This document shows, one piece after another, positions 20,083 through 31,013 of a stretch of DNA of 64,000 nucleotides. The stretch spans positions 53,587 through 117,586 of the forward strand of contig NZ_WMJZ01000009.1 in assembly GCF_009711095.1 (NCBI RefSeq). The letters are read 5' to 3'. The position numbers and the translations under genes are program-made. The number at the start of each line of letters is the position of its first letter. The stretch's first letter is position 1. This DNA is from Intestinirhabdus alba (lineage in GTDB: Bacteria > Pseudomonadota > Gammaproteobacteria > Enterobacterales > Enterobacteriaceae). The notes below the pieces were generated by a model. That model was not told the DNA's origin and did not search any database. It saw nothing but the letters and a program-made list of their open reading frames with translations.

Positions 20083-20209
20083 TATACCCTAAATAATTTG
20101 AGCTGCAGGAAGGCGGCAAGCGAGCGAATCCCCGGGAGCATAGCGAACACTGTGACCGGGGTGAGCAAGCGTAGCCAATACACATGCAGCTTGAAGTATG
20201 ACGGGTATA
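20083..20209 (+). repeat. ERIC element, full length (127 bp)
   Basis: TATACCCTAAATAATTTGAG to TTGAAGTATGACGGGTATA, 127 bp, closely matching the copy at 15809 including AGCATAGCGAACACTGTGA. It ends 25 bp before ychE and so lies within its leader or promoter region. Confidence 0.95.
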
Positions 20210-20234
20210 TCCGGTCGACGCTTCGGAGCTAACC

Positions 20235-20882
20235 GTGGTCTATACGCTTTTTGATTTCCCTGTTTATTTCAAATTTTTCATTGGATTATTTGCGTTAGTC
20301 AACCCGGTCGGGATCATCCCGGTATTCATCAGCATGACCAGCTACCAGACGGCAGCGGCACGCAATAAAACCAATCTGACCGCCAACCTGTCGGTAGCCA
20401 TTATTTTATGGACCTCGCTTTTTCTGGGGGACGGCATACTGCAGGTTTTTGGGATCTCCATTGACTCTTTCCGCATCGCTGGCGGCATTCTGGTGGTCAC
20501 TATCGCTATGTCGATGATCAGCGGCAAGCTGGGCGAAGATAAACAAAATAAGCAGGAAAAATCAGAGACGGCGATCCGCGAAAGCGTTGGCGTTGTACCG
20601 CTGGCGCTGCCGCTGATGGCGGGGCCTGGTGCTATCAGCTCGACGATAGTCTGGGGGACGCGCTATCACAGCGCAATCTATCTGTTTGGATTCTTTATCG
20701 CGATTGCGCTGTTTGCCTTCTGCTGCTGGAGCCTGTTTCGTATCGCGCCCTGGCTGGTACGGGTGCTGGGTCAGACGGGGATCAACGTGATTACCCGCAT
20801 TATGGGGCTGCTGCTGATGGCGCTGGGAATCGAATTTATCGTTACCGGCATTAAGGGGATCTTCCCCGGACTGCTCAGCTAG
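20235..20882 (+). CDS. ychE: MarC-family inner membrane protein YchE
   Basis: 215 aa, six hydrophobic segments, UPF0056/MarC family; no transport substrate is established. GTG start at 20235 gives VYTLFDFPVYFKFF, matching the E. coli N-terminus. In E. coli the oppABCDF operon follows; here only an oppF scar remains downstream. Confidence 0.93.
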   Translation: MVYTLFDFPVYFKFFIGLFALVNPVGIIPVFISMTSYQTAAARNKTNLTANLSVAIILWTSLFLGDGILQVFGISIDSFRIAGGILVVTIAMSMISGKLGEDKQNKQEKSETAIRESVGVVPLALPLMAGPGAISSTIVWGTRYHSAIYLFGFFIAIALFAFCCWSLFRIAPWLVRVLGQTGINVITRIMGLLLMALGIEFIVTGIKGIFPGLLS

Positions 20883-20906
20883 CGCCACTTTTGCTATACC
20901 ACTTAT

Positions 20907-21016
20907 CGATTGCCGGGCCGGAGTGTGCGCAAACGCGCCCGCCGCTGGAGGGCGGCTTCCACCATGCCGTCTCCTGCCTGAAGGTCGATCCGCTTCAGGC
21001 GCGGCGGAAAACATGA
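20907..21016 (+). pseudogene. oppF: Remnant of oppF (last ~35 codons); oppABCDF deleted
   Basis: The plus strand from 20909 to the TGA at 21014-21016 reads IAGPECAQTRPPLEGGF then HHAVSCLKVDPLQ, which matches the C-terminus of the E. coli oligopeptide permease ATPase OppF (IAGPECAKTRPVLEGSF..VSCLKVDPL). Nothing upstream of the Ile codon matches opp genes; ychE ends at 20882. So oppA, B, C, D and almost all of oppF, about 6 kb in E. coli, are gone and ychE is joined to the oppF tail. The short tail has no start codon and is not expected to be expressed. Confidence 0.85.
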
Positions 21017-21038
21017 GCGCCTGAAGCCGCCGGGAGGG

Positions 21039-22863
<1,825 letters not shown>

Positions 22864-23005
22864 AGTTAAAAAAATCCTTTTGAAAGCGTATTGTTAAGAG
22901 TTTACGCGCCAGGATTCATCTGGCAAATAAAAACACCGGAAAACCGCTGGTCTGCTTGTGGTCCAGGGGTATAATGCAGCCTCTTGTACGGTAAGAGTTG
23001 TTAAC

Positions 23006-23179
23006 ATGAAGCGGAGTAGAACGGAAGTGGGACGCTGGCGTATGCTGCGTCAGGCCAGCCGCCGTAAAGCGCGCTGGCTTGAAGGTCAGTCACGACGCAA
23101 TATGCGCATCCATTCAATCAGAAAATGTATTCTCAACCATCAGCGTAATTCGTTGCTGTTTGCGATCTACGATATCTGA
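23006..23179 (+). CDS. yciY: Small basic protein YciY
   Basis: 57 aa, strongly basic, MKRSRTEVGRWRMLRQASR at the N-terminus, ending LLFAIYDI. Matches E. coli YciY in length and sequence; no known function. The upstream in-frame ATG at 22958 would add 16 unconserved residues. Divergent from clsA. Confidence 0.9.
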   Translation: MKRSRTEVGRWRMLRQASRRKARWLEGQSRRNMRIHSIRKCILNHQRNSLLFAIYDI

Positions 23180-23182
23180 AAT

Positions 23183-23207
23183 AAAAAGGGCACCGCCTGC
23201 GGTGCCC
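23183..23207 (-). terminator. Terminator of yciI
   Basis: GGGCACCGC/GCGGTGCCC stem with 2-nt loop; on the minus strand it is followed by TTTTT. It is 97 bp beyond the yciI stop. Confidence 0.75.
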
Positions 23208-23303
23208 GTGAACCGCGCTCCGTGCGTTCAGGACTGTTCCTCCATCGCGCGTGATGGCGTAATCCGGGCAGGAGCAGGGCAGAGTGAACGCCGTTCGGCA
23301 GCC

Positions 23304-23600
23304 TTAAAATACCTTTTTGTACGGCTTTACCGATACCTGCGCATAAACGCCGGCGGCAACGTAGGGATCGGCGTCTGCCCACGCCTGGGCTTCTTCCAGC
23401 GATGCGAACTCAGCGATAACCGCCGAGCCGGTAAATCCGGCCGCGCCGGGATCGTTGCTGTCGACCGCAGGCATCGGGCCTGCCGTCAGCAGCCGCCCTT
23501 CGTCGCGCAGAAGCTGCAGGCGGGCCAGGTGCGCAGGGCGAACGGACAGGCGCTTATCGAGAGAGTCGGCAATATCTTGCGCATAGATAATATAAAGCAC
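23304..23600 (-). CDS. yciI: YciI family protein
   Basis: 98 aa, the YCII alpha/beta barrel fold, with conserved RPAHLARLQ and the His/Asp pair near [10 protein letters not shown]. Dehydratase-like chemistry is seen in relatives, but the E. coli substrate is unknown. The GTG start at 23600 is chosen because AAGGAG lies 7 bp upstream and the product then equals E. coli YciI; longer reading would add 21 unconserved residues. Normally kch lies between yciY and yciI; it is absent here. Confidence 0.93.
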   Translation of the reverse strand: MLYIIYAQDIADSLDKRLSVRPAHLARLQLLRDEGRLLTAGPMPAVDSNDPGAAGFTGSAVIAEFASLEEAQAWADADPYVAAGVYAQVSVKPYKKVF

Positions 23601-23759
23601 GGTAAGGCTCCTTGAACGATAAAAATCGTCGCTTACGTTATTTGAAAGAAAGTGTAACTGCAACGCAAAGTTGACGGCTTTGTTAAGGCCGTGCGGTTAG
23701 CGCGGTCTTTTTCATCATATAGCGCCTTTAAGGGGCCTCTTATTCTGCTGGCTTATTGA

Positions 23760-23778
23760 ATATGATTGCTATTTGCAT
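23760..23778 (+). promoter_or_regulatory. Fur box of tonB
   Basis: ATATGATTGCTATTTGCAT, 46 bp before the tonB start, resembles the GATAATGAT-type Fur operator and the known E. coli tonB site. Iron repression of tonB is expected. Confidence 0.65.
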
Positions 23779-23823
23779 TTAAAATCAGGGTCTGGTTTTT
23801 TAACTGTAACGATTATGACCTCA

Positions 23824-24570
23824 ATGACCTTTGATCTCCCTCGTCGGCGCTTCCCCTGGCCGGCGCTACTCGCCGTTGGCGTTCATGGCGCTCTTATTGC
23901 GGGGATACTCTACTCCTCGGCGCATCAGGTTATTGAACTGCCCGCGCCCGGTCAGCCCATCGTTGTGACGATGGTGGCACCGGCCGATCTGGAGCCGCCT
24001 CAGGCGGTGCAGCCGCCCCCGGAGCCGGTAGTCGAGCCGGAACCGGAGCCAGAGCCAGAAGTTATTCCCGAACCGCCGAAAGAGGCCCCGATCGTCATTG
24101 AAAAGCCTAAGCCTAAGCCTAAGCCTAAGCCGAAACCAAAGCCTAAGCCGGTGAAAAAGAGGGTTGAAGAGAAGCTGAAGCGTGACGTGAAACCGGCGGA
24201 ACCGCGCCCGGCCTCGCCGTTTGATAATCCGACCTCTGCGCGTCCGACCAGCAGCACGACGGCCAGCTCCGCCTCCAGCCGTCCGGCGGTCAGCGTGCCC
24301 AGTGGCCCCCGCGCCCTGAGCCGCAATCAGCCCACCTATCCGGATCGCGCGCGGGCCTTGCGCATTGAGGGGCGGGTGAAGGTGAAGTTTGACGTTACCG
24401 CCGACGGCCGGGTAGCCAACGTGCAGATCCTCTCCGCGCAGCCGGCAAATATGTTTGAACGCGATGTGAAAAACGCGATGCGCAGATGGCGCTATGAGGC
24501 GGGCAAGCCGGGGGCCGGGCTGGTGGTGAATATTGTTTTCCGCCTGAACGGCACGTCGCAGATTGAATAA
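23824..24570 (+). CDS. tonB: Energy transducer TonB
   Basis: Spans the periplasm and couples the ExbBD proton-driven motor to outer membrane receptors. 248 aa from this start (MTFDLPRRRFPWPALL); an ATG three codons earlier (23815) is equally possible. A membrane anchor with the key His in GVHGALIAG, then a Pro-rich spacer with Glu-Pro and Lys-Pro tracts, and a C-terminal domain with SRNQPTYPDRARALRIEG and MRRWRYEAG. The Lys-Pro tract is longer than in E. coli. The iroN-like receptor nearby is a natural partner. Confidence 0.97.
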   Translation: MTFDLPRRRFPWPALLAVGVHGALIAGILYSSAHQVIELPAPGQPIVVTMVAPADLEPPQAVQPPPEPVVEPEPEPEPEVIPEPPKEAPIVIEKPKPKPKPKPKPKPKPVKKRVEEKLKRDVKPAEPRPASPFDNPTSARPTSSTTASSASSRPAVSVPSGPRALSRNQPTYPDRARALRIEGRVKVKFDVTADGRVANVQILSAQPANMFERDVKNAMRRWRYEAGKPGAGLVVNIVFRLNGTSQIE

Positions 24571-24628
24571 GTAATGGGCCAGTTCCTCAGGCAGGTGAGC
24601 GATGACGCCACGCCTGGTTAAGGGGCCG

Positions 24629-24660
24629 AGGCTGGCGTCGTCCGACGGTGACGCCAGCCT
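24629..24660. terminator. Shared tonB/yciA hairpin
   Basis: AGGCTGGCGT pairs with ACGCCAGCCT across a 12-nt loop between the convergent genes. No clear T-run, so terminator function is inferred from position; E. coli has a bidirectional terminator here. Confidence 0.55.
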
Positions 24661-24671
24661 GAGCGAAAGGC

Positions 24672-25073
24672 TTACTCCGGTGCCGGAAGCGGGCGCGGCT
24701 TGCCGTCCCGATCGACCGCCACGTAGATAAACAGCGCCTCCGTTGCCTTATAGCGCTGTCCGATTGGCTCCGACGCCACCTTTTTCACCCATACCTCAAT
24801 ATTAATACTGATGGACGTTGTGCCGCGCTTTACGCAGCGGGCGTAACAGCATACGACGTCGCCGACCGCCACCGGGCGTAAAAAGCTCATTCCCTCCACG
24901 CGAACGGTCACCACCCGTCCGTGAGCAATTTCCTTAGCCTGAATCGCGCCGCCAATATCCATCTGCGACATTATCCAGCCGCCGAAAATATCACCGTTGG
25001 CGTTGGTGTCGGCGGGCATGGCCAGCGTGCGTAAAACCAGTTCACCTTTGGGAGTTTTATCTGTTGTTATCAT
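24672..25073 (-). CDS. yciA: Acyl-CoA thioesterase YciA
   Basis: Hot-dog fold hydrolase of short and medium acyl-CoAs. 133 aa, with TNANGDIFGGWIMSQMDIGG containing the conserved Asp and the Gly-Gly helix. ATG at 25073 aligns with E. coli; an upstream TTG at 25088 lacks a ribosome site. Convergent with tonB. Confidence 0.95.
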   Translation of the reverse strand: MITTDKTPKGELVLRTLAMPADTNANGDIFGGWIMSQMDIGGAIQAKEIAHGRVVTVRVEGMSFLRPVAVGDVVCCYARCVKRGTTSISINIEVWVKKVASEPIGQRYKATEALFIYVAVDRDGKPRPLPAPE

Positions 25074-25167
25074 TGCAGAACCGATCAAAAAGATAGAGTG
25101 CGCGATGCTACTATGATTTTGCCGGAGAGAACAGAAGGAAGCGCCCGTCTGACGGGCGCAGTGGGGA

Positions 25168-27354
25168 TCAGAAGGAGAGGGTTACGCCGGCGTACCAGGC
25201 GCGGCCTGGCTCGTTGTAGGTGGACGCGCCGCTGTTTTCACGGTAAATCTGCTTGTCGAACAGGTTGCTGATGCCCGCATTGAACCGCAGGTTTTTTGTC
25301 ATCTGGTAGTTGGCACCAATGCCGACGACGGCGTAGGAGCCTATCTCTTTATCCGACATATTGCCCGTTTCGTTGCGTATTTCCGCATATTCGCGCGGCT
25401 TCTGCCTGCCATACTGGGTCCAGCGGAGGTTTGCTGACAGGGCGCTGCTAATCTGCCAGTCCAGCATCGTGTTGATGGTGTATTTAGGGATCACGGAGAG
25501 CGGGTTACCGGTGTCCTTATTTTCCGATTTAATCATCCAGGTGGCGTTGGTGCGCCAGCTCAGGGTCTCCGGCACCAGCGGGATGGTCACGTTACCTTCC
25601 AGCCCTTCCACTACCGCTTTGCCGCCGTTTTCCCAGCGCAGGATATTATTGCCGTTGGAGGCGTAGCCAATAATGTCAGTGCCGCTGACGATTTTGTTTT
25701 TATAGTCATTACGGAACCAGGTTATGCCTGCGTCCCAGCCCTCATAGTTAAATTCGAGGCCAATTTCTTTGTTAATACTGATTTCCGGATCGAGATCCGG
25801 GTTGCCCAGCAGATAGCAGCTGCCGCTGGCGATAGTATTCGGGCAGCCGTTGCCGCGGGTAGAGAGCAGGTAGCCTTTGCTGGACTGATACAGGTTCGGT
25901 GCCTTAAACACCCGGGCGATACCGGCCTTTACCTTGAACAGCTCGCCCAGCTCCTGGGAGAGGTTCAGGCTCGGGCTCCAGTTGGTGCCAAAGTCGTTAT
26001 GATAATCGAAGCGGATGCCCGGAATGACGTCGGTGCCTGGCCGGGCCTGAATATTATCTTCCAGATAAATGCCGGTGAGGGTGGCGCTGTTTTTGGCGCT
26101 GCGGCTGCTGGCGTCGCCTGAAATACCGCCGATTTCCACCCCGGAGGCGTCAGTTGAGTGCATTGACGCCGGATCGTCCAGCTCATCGCGGTTCCATTCC
26201 GCGCCCAGGGTCAGGGTCTGATCCACCAGCCAGAAGAGGGGAATATTCAGTTCGCCGGTGGAGCGCCAGGACTCCAGGCGGCTGGTGGAGTAATCGGTAT
26301 TGTTGATCATCCCTTCCACCTTACCGGTAGAGCCTTCCTGCATGCGGGTGTTGTGAGTTTTTTCGTAGTAGAGACCAAACCGGGACTGGCCCCAGTCCCA
26401 GACGCCGTTGTGGGTGACGCCCCAATTCTGGCGGTACATGCGATTGGTTTCCTCGCCGTACAGGGTGCTAACCAGCCCGCCGGGGCTGACGTTGGCGTTG
26501 CTGTACTGAGTATCGCCCGCGTAGATATTGCCCTGGCGGCTGTAGCCGTAGTCAAAATCGAGGATCTGCTGCGGGGTCAGCTTCCAGGAGAGCAGGGCGT
26601 TAATGTCCTTGTTGCGCACCCCTTCGCGCCCGGCCGCATAGGAGCCGTTCTGCTGGGTATTGATGTCCGCCGCGTCGGCGTCGGTCTTATTGATATTACC
26701 GTACAGGCGCATGGTCAGCGTATCGCCGGCCAGCGGACCGCTGAGATCGAAGTTGGCGCGCCTGGTCGCCCCCTCTTTATCGTTTTCCGGTTGATTGGTG
26801 TACAACGACAGCGAGCCGTGCCAGTCGTTGGTAGGACGTTTGGTGATGATATTGACGACCCCGCCCGCCGCGCCGGAGCCGTAGCGTGCCGCCGCCGGTC
26901 CGCGCAGTACCTCAATACGCTCTACCATTTCCACGGGCACCCAGTTGCTGTCGCCGCGGGTGTCACGCTCGCCGCGCCAGCTGTAGCGCACCGAGTTACG
27001 GGAGGTTACCGGCACGCCATCGATCAAAATCAGGGTATTTTCCGGCCCCATGCCGCGGATATCAATTTGACGATTGTTGCCCCGGCTGCCGCTGGCGCTG
27101 TTGCCGGTCAGGTTAACCCCCGGCATGGTGCGAATAAGATCGGAGAGATCGTTGACCGGCGGAGCTTTTTCGATATCTTTCGCCGTAATGATTGAAACTC
27201 CCGGCTGCTGTTTCAGCGCATCTTCGGCGGTGGCATGGACAACCATGGTTTCGCCGTCATTTATTATATCGTCCGCGGCCAGCGCGCTGCCGCTGAGGGC
27301 GGCGGCAATCAGCAGTGCCAGGGGGCGCGGGGGGATTTTGATCTTCGTCTTCAT
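25168..27354 (-). CDS. iroN: TonB-dependent catecholate siderophore receptor, IroN-like
   Basis: 728-aa outer membrane receptor. Signal peptide MKTKIKIPPRPLALLIAAAL ending in SALA, a TonB box like ETMVVHA, a plug domain with the FepA/IroN hallmark GNNRQIDIRGMGPENTLILI, and a barrel ending in Phe (AGVTLSF). The sequence follows IroN more closely than FepA (LKQQPGVS, PPVNDLSD, SRNSVRYSWRGERDTRGD, PTNDWHGSLSLYTNQPE). Likely ligands are enterobactin and salmochelin. It stands alone between yciA and yciB with no iroBCDE, a position not occupied in K-12, and has its own Fur box. It could also be annotated pfeA/bfeA-type. Confidence 0.88.
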   Translation of the reverse strand: MKTKIKIPPRPLALLIAAALSGSALAADDIINDGETMVVHATAEDALKQQPGVSIITAKDIEKAPPVNDLSDLIRTMPGVNLTGNSASGSRGNNRQIDIRGMGPENTLILIDGVPVTSRNSVRYSWRGERDTRGDSNWVPVEMVERIEVLRGPAAARYGSGAAGGVVNIITKRPTNDWHGSLSLYTNQPENDKEGATRRANFDLSGPLAGDTLTMRLYGNINKTDADAADINTQQNGSYAAGREGVRNKDINALLSWKLTPQQILDFDYGYSRQGNIYAGDTQYSNANVSPGGLVSTLYGEETNRMYRQNWGVTHNGVWDWGQSRFGLYYEKTHNTRMQEGSTGKVEGMINNTDYSTSRLESWRSTGELNIPLFWLVDQTLTLGAEWNRDELDDPASMHSTDASGVEIGGISGDASSRSAKNSATLTGIYLEDNIQARPGTDVIPGIRFDYHNDFGTNWSPSLNLSQELGELFKVKAGIARVFKAPNLYQSSKGYLLSTRGNGCPNTIASGSCYLLGNPDLDPEISINKEIGLEFNYEGWDAGITWFRNDYKNKIVSGTDIIGYASNGNNILRWENGGKAVVEGLEGNVTIPLVPETLSWRTNATWMIKSENKDTGNPLSVIPKYTINTMLDWQISSALSANLRWTQYGRQKPREYAEIRNETGNMSDKEIGSYAVVGIGANYQMTKNLRFNAGISNLFDKQIYRENSGASTYNEPGRAWYAGVTLSF

Positions 27355-27396
27355 CACAGATATCCGTATTAGTAAAAATGCGAGACGAAATATCAA

Positions 27397-27411
27397 TGAT
27401 AAGTATTCTCA
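27397..27411 (-). promoter_or_regulatory. Fur box of the iroN-like receptor
   Basis: TGATAAGTATTCTCA closely fits the 7-1-7 Fur pattern (TGATAAT-N-ATTATCA) and lies 43 bp before the receptor start, so iron repression is expected. Confidence 0.75.
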
Positions 27412-27528
27412 TTACAATATTGCGGCGGCAATCTCCATAATATCTTCATGATTCACCCAATTATGCAGTAACAATGAAAACATTGTGCAACAGAGTACCA
27501 GGCCCGCAGGCCTGGCAATAAGAAGGGA

Positions 27529-28068
27529 TCAGGAGCGATCGTCCTGGGGGAGATGGCGATAAATATAGACGCCGCTCAGCAGGGTAAAGATTAGCGTCAG
27601 GGCGGTCAGGCCGAATACCTTAAAATTTACCCAGATATTTTGCGGCAGCCAGAAGGCAATATAAATATTGGCCAGCCCGCAGAGGATAAAAAAGATGGCC
27701 CACGCCAGGTTCAGCTTTGACCAGACCTGCGCGGGCAGCGTCAGCTCCTTGCCGAGCAACCGCTGGATCAGCGGTTTTTTCATTACCCACTGGCTGAACA
27801 GCAGCGCGCCGGCGAAGAGGCCGTAAATGACCGTGACCTTCCACTTAATAAACTCATCGTTGTGAAAGAACAGGGTCAGGCCGCCGAATACCGCCACCAG
27901 CACAAAGGTAATCAGCGCCATTTTTTCCACTTTACGGAAGCGTACCCAGCTGTAAATCAGGACGATGGCGGTGGCGATAATCAGCGCGGTGGTGGCCACA
28001 TAGATATCGTAGAGCTTATAAAAGGCAAAAAAGACGACCAGCGGTAAAAAATCGAGAAACTGCTTCAT
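27529..28068 (-). CDS. yciB: Inner membrane protein YciB (septation protein A family)
   Basis: 179 aa with five to six hydrophobic segments, [23 protein letters not shown] start conserved. Implicated in envelope integrity and division-site synthesis through contacts with elongation and division proteins. ATG at 28068 matches the E. coli length. Confidence 0.95.
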   Translation of the reverse strand: MKQFLDFLPLVVFFAFYKLYDIYVATTALIIATAIVLIYSWVRFRKVEKMALITFVLVAVFGGLTLFFHNDEFIKWKVTVIYGLFAGALLFSQWVMKKPLIQRLLGKELTLPAQVWSKLNLAWAIFFILCGLANIYIAFWLPQNIWVNFKVFGLTALTLIFTLLSGVYIYRHLPQDDRS

Positions 28069-28112
28069 TCTTTCATTCCGTTTCAGATGCGTCGACCGGC
28101 GACGCGACAGGG

Positions 28113-28856
28113 TTATTGGCGAATCAGCATATACAGGCGGAACAGCCAGATGAGCAGAACCGCTGAAATCAGGTTGCTCAACGTATTTGCCAGCACCAGG
28201 CCGAGATCCGGGTTTATTGCCGTAAAAGCGGAAGCAAACAGCAGCAGCAGCGTCTTTGCCAGCATCCAGCCGATAACGGCGGGGGCGACCAGCCGCATAT
28301 TGGACCATCCCAGGCGCAGGCTGTAATTCATCGCGGCGAACACGCCCATTTTTTCCTGCACCAGCATCACCGGTGCCAGGGCCAGCAGGATTGCCAACAG
28401 CACGCCCGGCACGATAATCAGCATCACGCCGAGCTGCACCAGCAGCGTGGAGAGGAAAATCAGAATAAACATCCTGGGCAGCAGCGGGGCGCTGGCACCG
28501 ATAGCGCGCAGGGCGCTGACTCGCTGACCCGCCGAGATGAGCTGAATTATCAGCAGGACGCCGCCTGCCAGGATCGCGTTGCCAATTAGCCCCGAGAAGG
28601 TGGAGGCCGCCGAGGCGCGCAGCAGGATCTGCTGTTGCTCCGGCGTCATATTCTGCACCAGCTCAAACAGCCCGACGCTGCCCGCAAGATTATCTCCTTC
28701 GCTGAGCCTGGCCAGCTGGGCTGCGCCCGGCGTGAAGGCGTGTCCGATCACCACCGTGATAAGCGCGCATAACAGCGAAATTAGCAGGATGACCATAAAT
28801 TGATTACGGAAAAAATTCCCCGTGTCACGGTAAACGGACTTCGCCGTGATAGACAT
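28113..28856 (-). CDS. yciC: Inner membrane protein YciC (UPF0259)
   Basis: 247 aa, about six membrane segments, [20 protein letters not shown] start. No biochemical role is established. Paired with yciB (45-bp gap), probably co-transcribed. Confidence 0.93.
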   Translation of the reverse strand: MSITAKSVYRDTGNFFRNQFMVILLISLLCALITVVIGHAFTPGAAQLARLSEGDNLAGSVGLFELVQNMTPEQQQILLRASAASTFSGLIGNAILAGGVLLIIQLISAGQRVSALRAIGASAPLLPRMFILIFLSTLLVQLGVMLIIVPGVLLAILLALAPVMLVQEKMGVFAAMNYSLRLGWSNMRLVAPAVIGWMLAKTLLLLFASAFTAINPDLGLVLANTLSNLISAVLLIWLFRLYMLIRQ

Positions 28857-29377
28857 GCACTCTCCTTGCGTTCTGCAGGTATTGAATAGCGGGCAATTGT
28901 ACCCTGGATAACCCGGCAGTGGCAGCATCACGCTCTGTCTGAAAAAGCAGATCTTTGTAAAGCGCAGGTAAATCGTCGCGCTTCCGCGCCTTTTTTAGCT
29001 CCCCGCTGGCCTGGGCGGCAAATTGCCGGCGGGTGGAGTGGCAGCGCACCGTCGTTGTTTTCGACTCCAGCAGAAATAAGCATTGCGGGTGCCGCACAAG
29101 CGTGCGAGCAGCATTTTCGCTTCGGAGGCTTTCCGCCGCCCCTGAGGCTCAGGGCTGTCCGCACAGATAAGGGGAAGAGGACAGAAAATAACCTTAGAGC
29201 AAAACGCCGCATTATTTGATTTATACGGATATAACCAGGATTTTTAATACCATTTCTAAATTAATTCAGATCAATAAACGTGCAATTAGAAAACATAGTG
29301 TGATCCAGGTTAGATCACTTATTAATCAAAAGTAGGTATGTTGGACGCGCAGTGATAACCATAACGAAGGAGCGAAT
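28857..29377. other. Divergent yciC-ompW intergenic region
   Basis: 520 bp without a convincing gene. The right half is AT-rich with a near palindrome GTGATC-N7-GATCAC at 29300-29318, about 70 bp before ompW, a candidate regulator site. No perfect FNR box found, though ompW is FNR-dependent in E. coli. Confidence 0.45.
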
Positions 29378-30016
29378 ATGAAAAAAATAGCGTCTGTGTT
29401 TTTAGCGGCAGGTATGCTTTTCTCCGGTGGGGCCGGTGCCCATGAGGCGGGTGAGTTCTTTTTTCGCGCGGGTTCGGCAACGGTCAGGCCAACCGAAGGG
29501 TCCGATAATGTTCTCGGATCGCTCGGCAGTTTCAACGTCAGTAATAATACCCAACTGGGGCTGACCTTTACCTGGATGGCAACCGACAATATTGGCGTGG
29601 AGCTGCTGGCGGCAACGCCGTTCCGCCATAAGGTGGGCACCGGGCCGACGGGCGATATTGCGACGGTGCGCCATCTGCCACCGACCCTGATGGCACAGTG
29701 GTATTTTGGTGATTCCGCCAGCAGGCTGCGTCCCTATATCGGAGCCGGGATCAACTACACCGCCTTTTTTAACAGCGATTTTAACAGCACCGGCAAAGAG
29801 GCGGGCTTAACCGATCTGAGCCTGAAAAATTCCTGGGGAGCCGCAGGGCAGGTGGGGATAGATTATCTGATTAACCGCGACTGGCTGCTTAACATGTCCG
29901 TCTGGTATATGGATATCGACACCACGGTGAAATTTAAGGCGGGCGGCGAGCCTCAGCATGTCAGTACCCGCCTGGACCCGTGGGTATTTATGTTTTCCAC
30001 CGGCTATCGTTTCTGA
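29378..30016 (+). CDS. ompW: Outer membrane protein OmpW
   Basis: Eight-stranded beta-barrel channel for small hydrophobic molecules. 212 aa; signal peptide MKKIASVFLAAGMLFSGGAG cleaved before HEAGEFF; ends in YRF, typical of outer membrane barrels. AAGGAG ribosome site upstream. Divergent from yciC, convergent with katN. Confidence 0.97.
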   Translation: MKKIASVFLAAGMLFSGGAGAHEAGEFFFRAGSATVRPTEGSDNVLGSLGSFNVSNNTQLGLTFTWMATDNIGVELLAATPFRHKVGTGPTGDIATVRHLPPTLMAQWYFGDSASRLRPYIGAGINYTAFFNSDFNSTGKEAGLTDLSLKNSWGAAGQVGIDYLINRDWLLNMSVWYMDIDTTVKFKAGGEPQHVSTRLDPWVFMFSTGYRF

Positions 30017-30099
30017 ATCCGGGCCGGTTCACTATCCGCAATGCATCATAAAAAAGACCCCGTATTTACGGGGTCAACAGGGACATGACACACACGGTT

Positions 30100-30993
30100 T
30101 TATTTTTTCAGCGATTTATCTTGTTGCTGTGGTTCCCCTTCGCCAAGCTCTGCGCCGGTTAGCGGTTCGGCGGCAGGATCGGACTGGGTTCTTTGCGCCA
30201 TCGCTTTCAGCAGGGCCTGCTGCTCGCGCGACAGCTTGATGGTAGAACCGCCGTCGCCGCCGTCAACCGCCGGCATCGGCTCCGCGACGTAGTTAAAGTT
30301 CTCGTCACTGTTCCAGCTGCCGCGCAGGTCGTCGCCCTGGGACATGTTGTAGTAAACGTTGGCATACTGCTCCACCGGCGGCAGTTTGCCCGGCGGGAAG
30401 TTATTGCGAATGGCGTACAGCGCTTTTTCAAAAGAGAGCTGGTGCGCCACTTCGCGGGTCATTAAGAACCCCAGCGCATCTTTTACGCCCGGATCGTCGG
30501 TCACGTTAATCAGGCGCTCATAGATAATCTTGGCCCGCGCCTCGGCGGCGATGTTAGAGCGCAGATCGGCGGTAACTTCACCAATAGTGTCGATATAGGC
30601 GGCGGTCCAGGGGACGCCGCCCGAGTTGGTCAGTGCCGGGCCGCCGCCATAGAGCAGGGAGGTGACATGGCTATCGTTACCGTTGGCCGTCAGCGAACGA
30701 TAAAGCTCGGCTTCGCTTTCCGTCCCTTCGGCCAGCGCTCCTTTAGCCCCTTTGTTCAGCATCCCCACGAGGGTGCCGATAATCTCCAGGTGGCTCAGCT
30801 CTTCGGTAGCGATATCCATCAGCATCTCTTTGCGTCCGGCGTCGTCATCGCCCAGGCCCTGGGTGAAATAGCGGCAGGCCGCCGCCAGTTCACCCTGCGG
30901 GCCGCCAAACTGTTCAAGCAGCAGGTTAGCCAGACCCGGATTAGGCTCGCTGACCCGCACCGTATATTGCAGTTGTTTTACGTGTCGAAACAT
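30100..30993 (-). CDS. katN: Manganese catalase KatN
   Basis: Non-haem dimanganese catalase that breaks down hydrogen peroxide. 297 aa ferritin-like bundle; metal ligands are likely Glu and His in QGELAAACRYF, ATEELSHLEIIG, AEARAKIIYERL and TREVAHQLSFEK. Last gene of a minus-strand yciG-yciF-yciE-katN operon, 20 bp after yciE. The same operon is known in Salmonella as RpoS-dependent; K-12 has only yciEFG. Confidence 0.95.
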   Translation of the reverse strand: MFRHVKQLQYTVRVSEPNPGLANLLLEQFGGPQGELAAACRYFTQGLGDDDAGRKEMLMDIATEELSHLEIIGTLVGMLNKGAKGALAEGTESEAELYRSLTANGNDSHVTSLLYGGGPALTNSGGVPWTAAYIDTIGEVTADLRSNIAAEARAKIIYERLINVTDDPGVKDALGFLMTREVAHQLSFEKALYAIRNNFPPGKLPPVEQYANVYYNMSQGDDLRGSWNSDENFNYVAEPMPAVDGGDGGSTIKLSREQQALLKAMAQRTQSDPAAEPLTGAELGEGEPQQQDKSLKK

Positions 30994-31013
30994 TCTTCCT
31001 CCTGATTCGCTAA

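Noticed and set aside
29300..29318. CRP site upstream of ompW
   Set aside because: The half-sites GTGATC and GATCAC are spaced too far apart for the TGTGA-N6-TCACA pattern.
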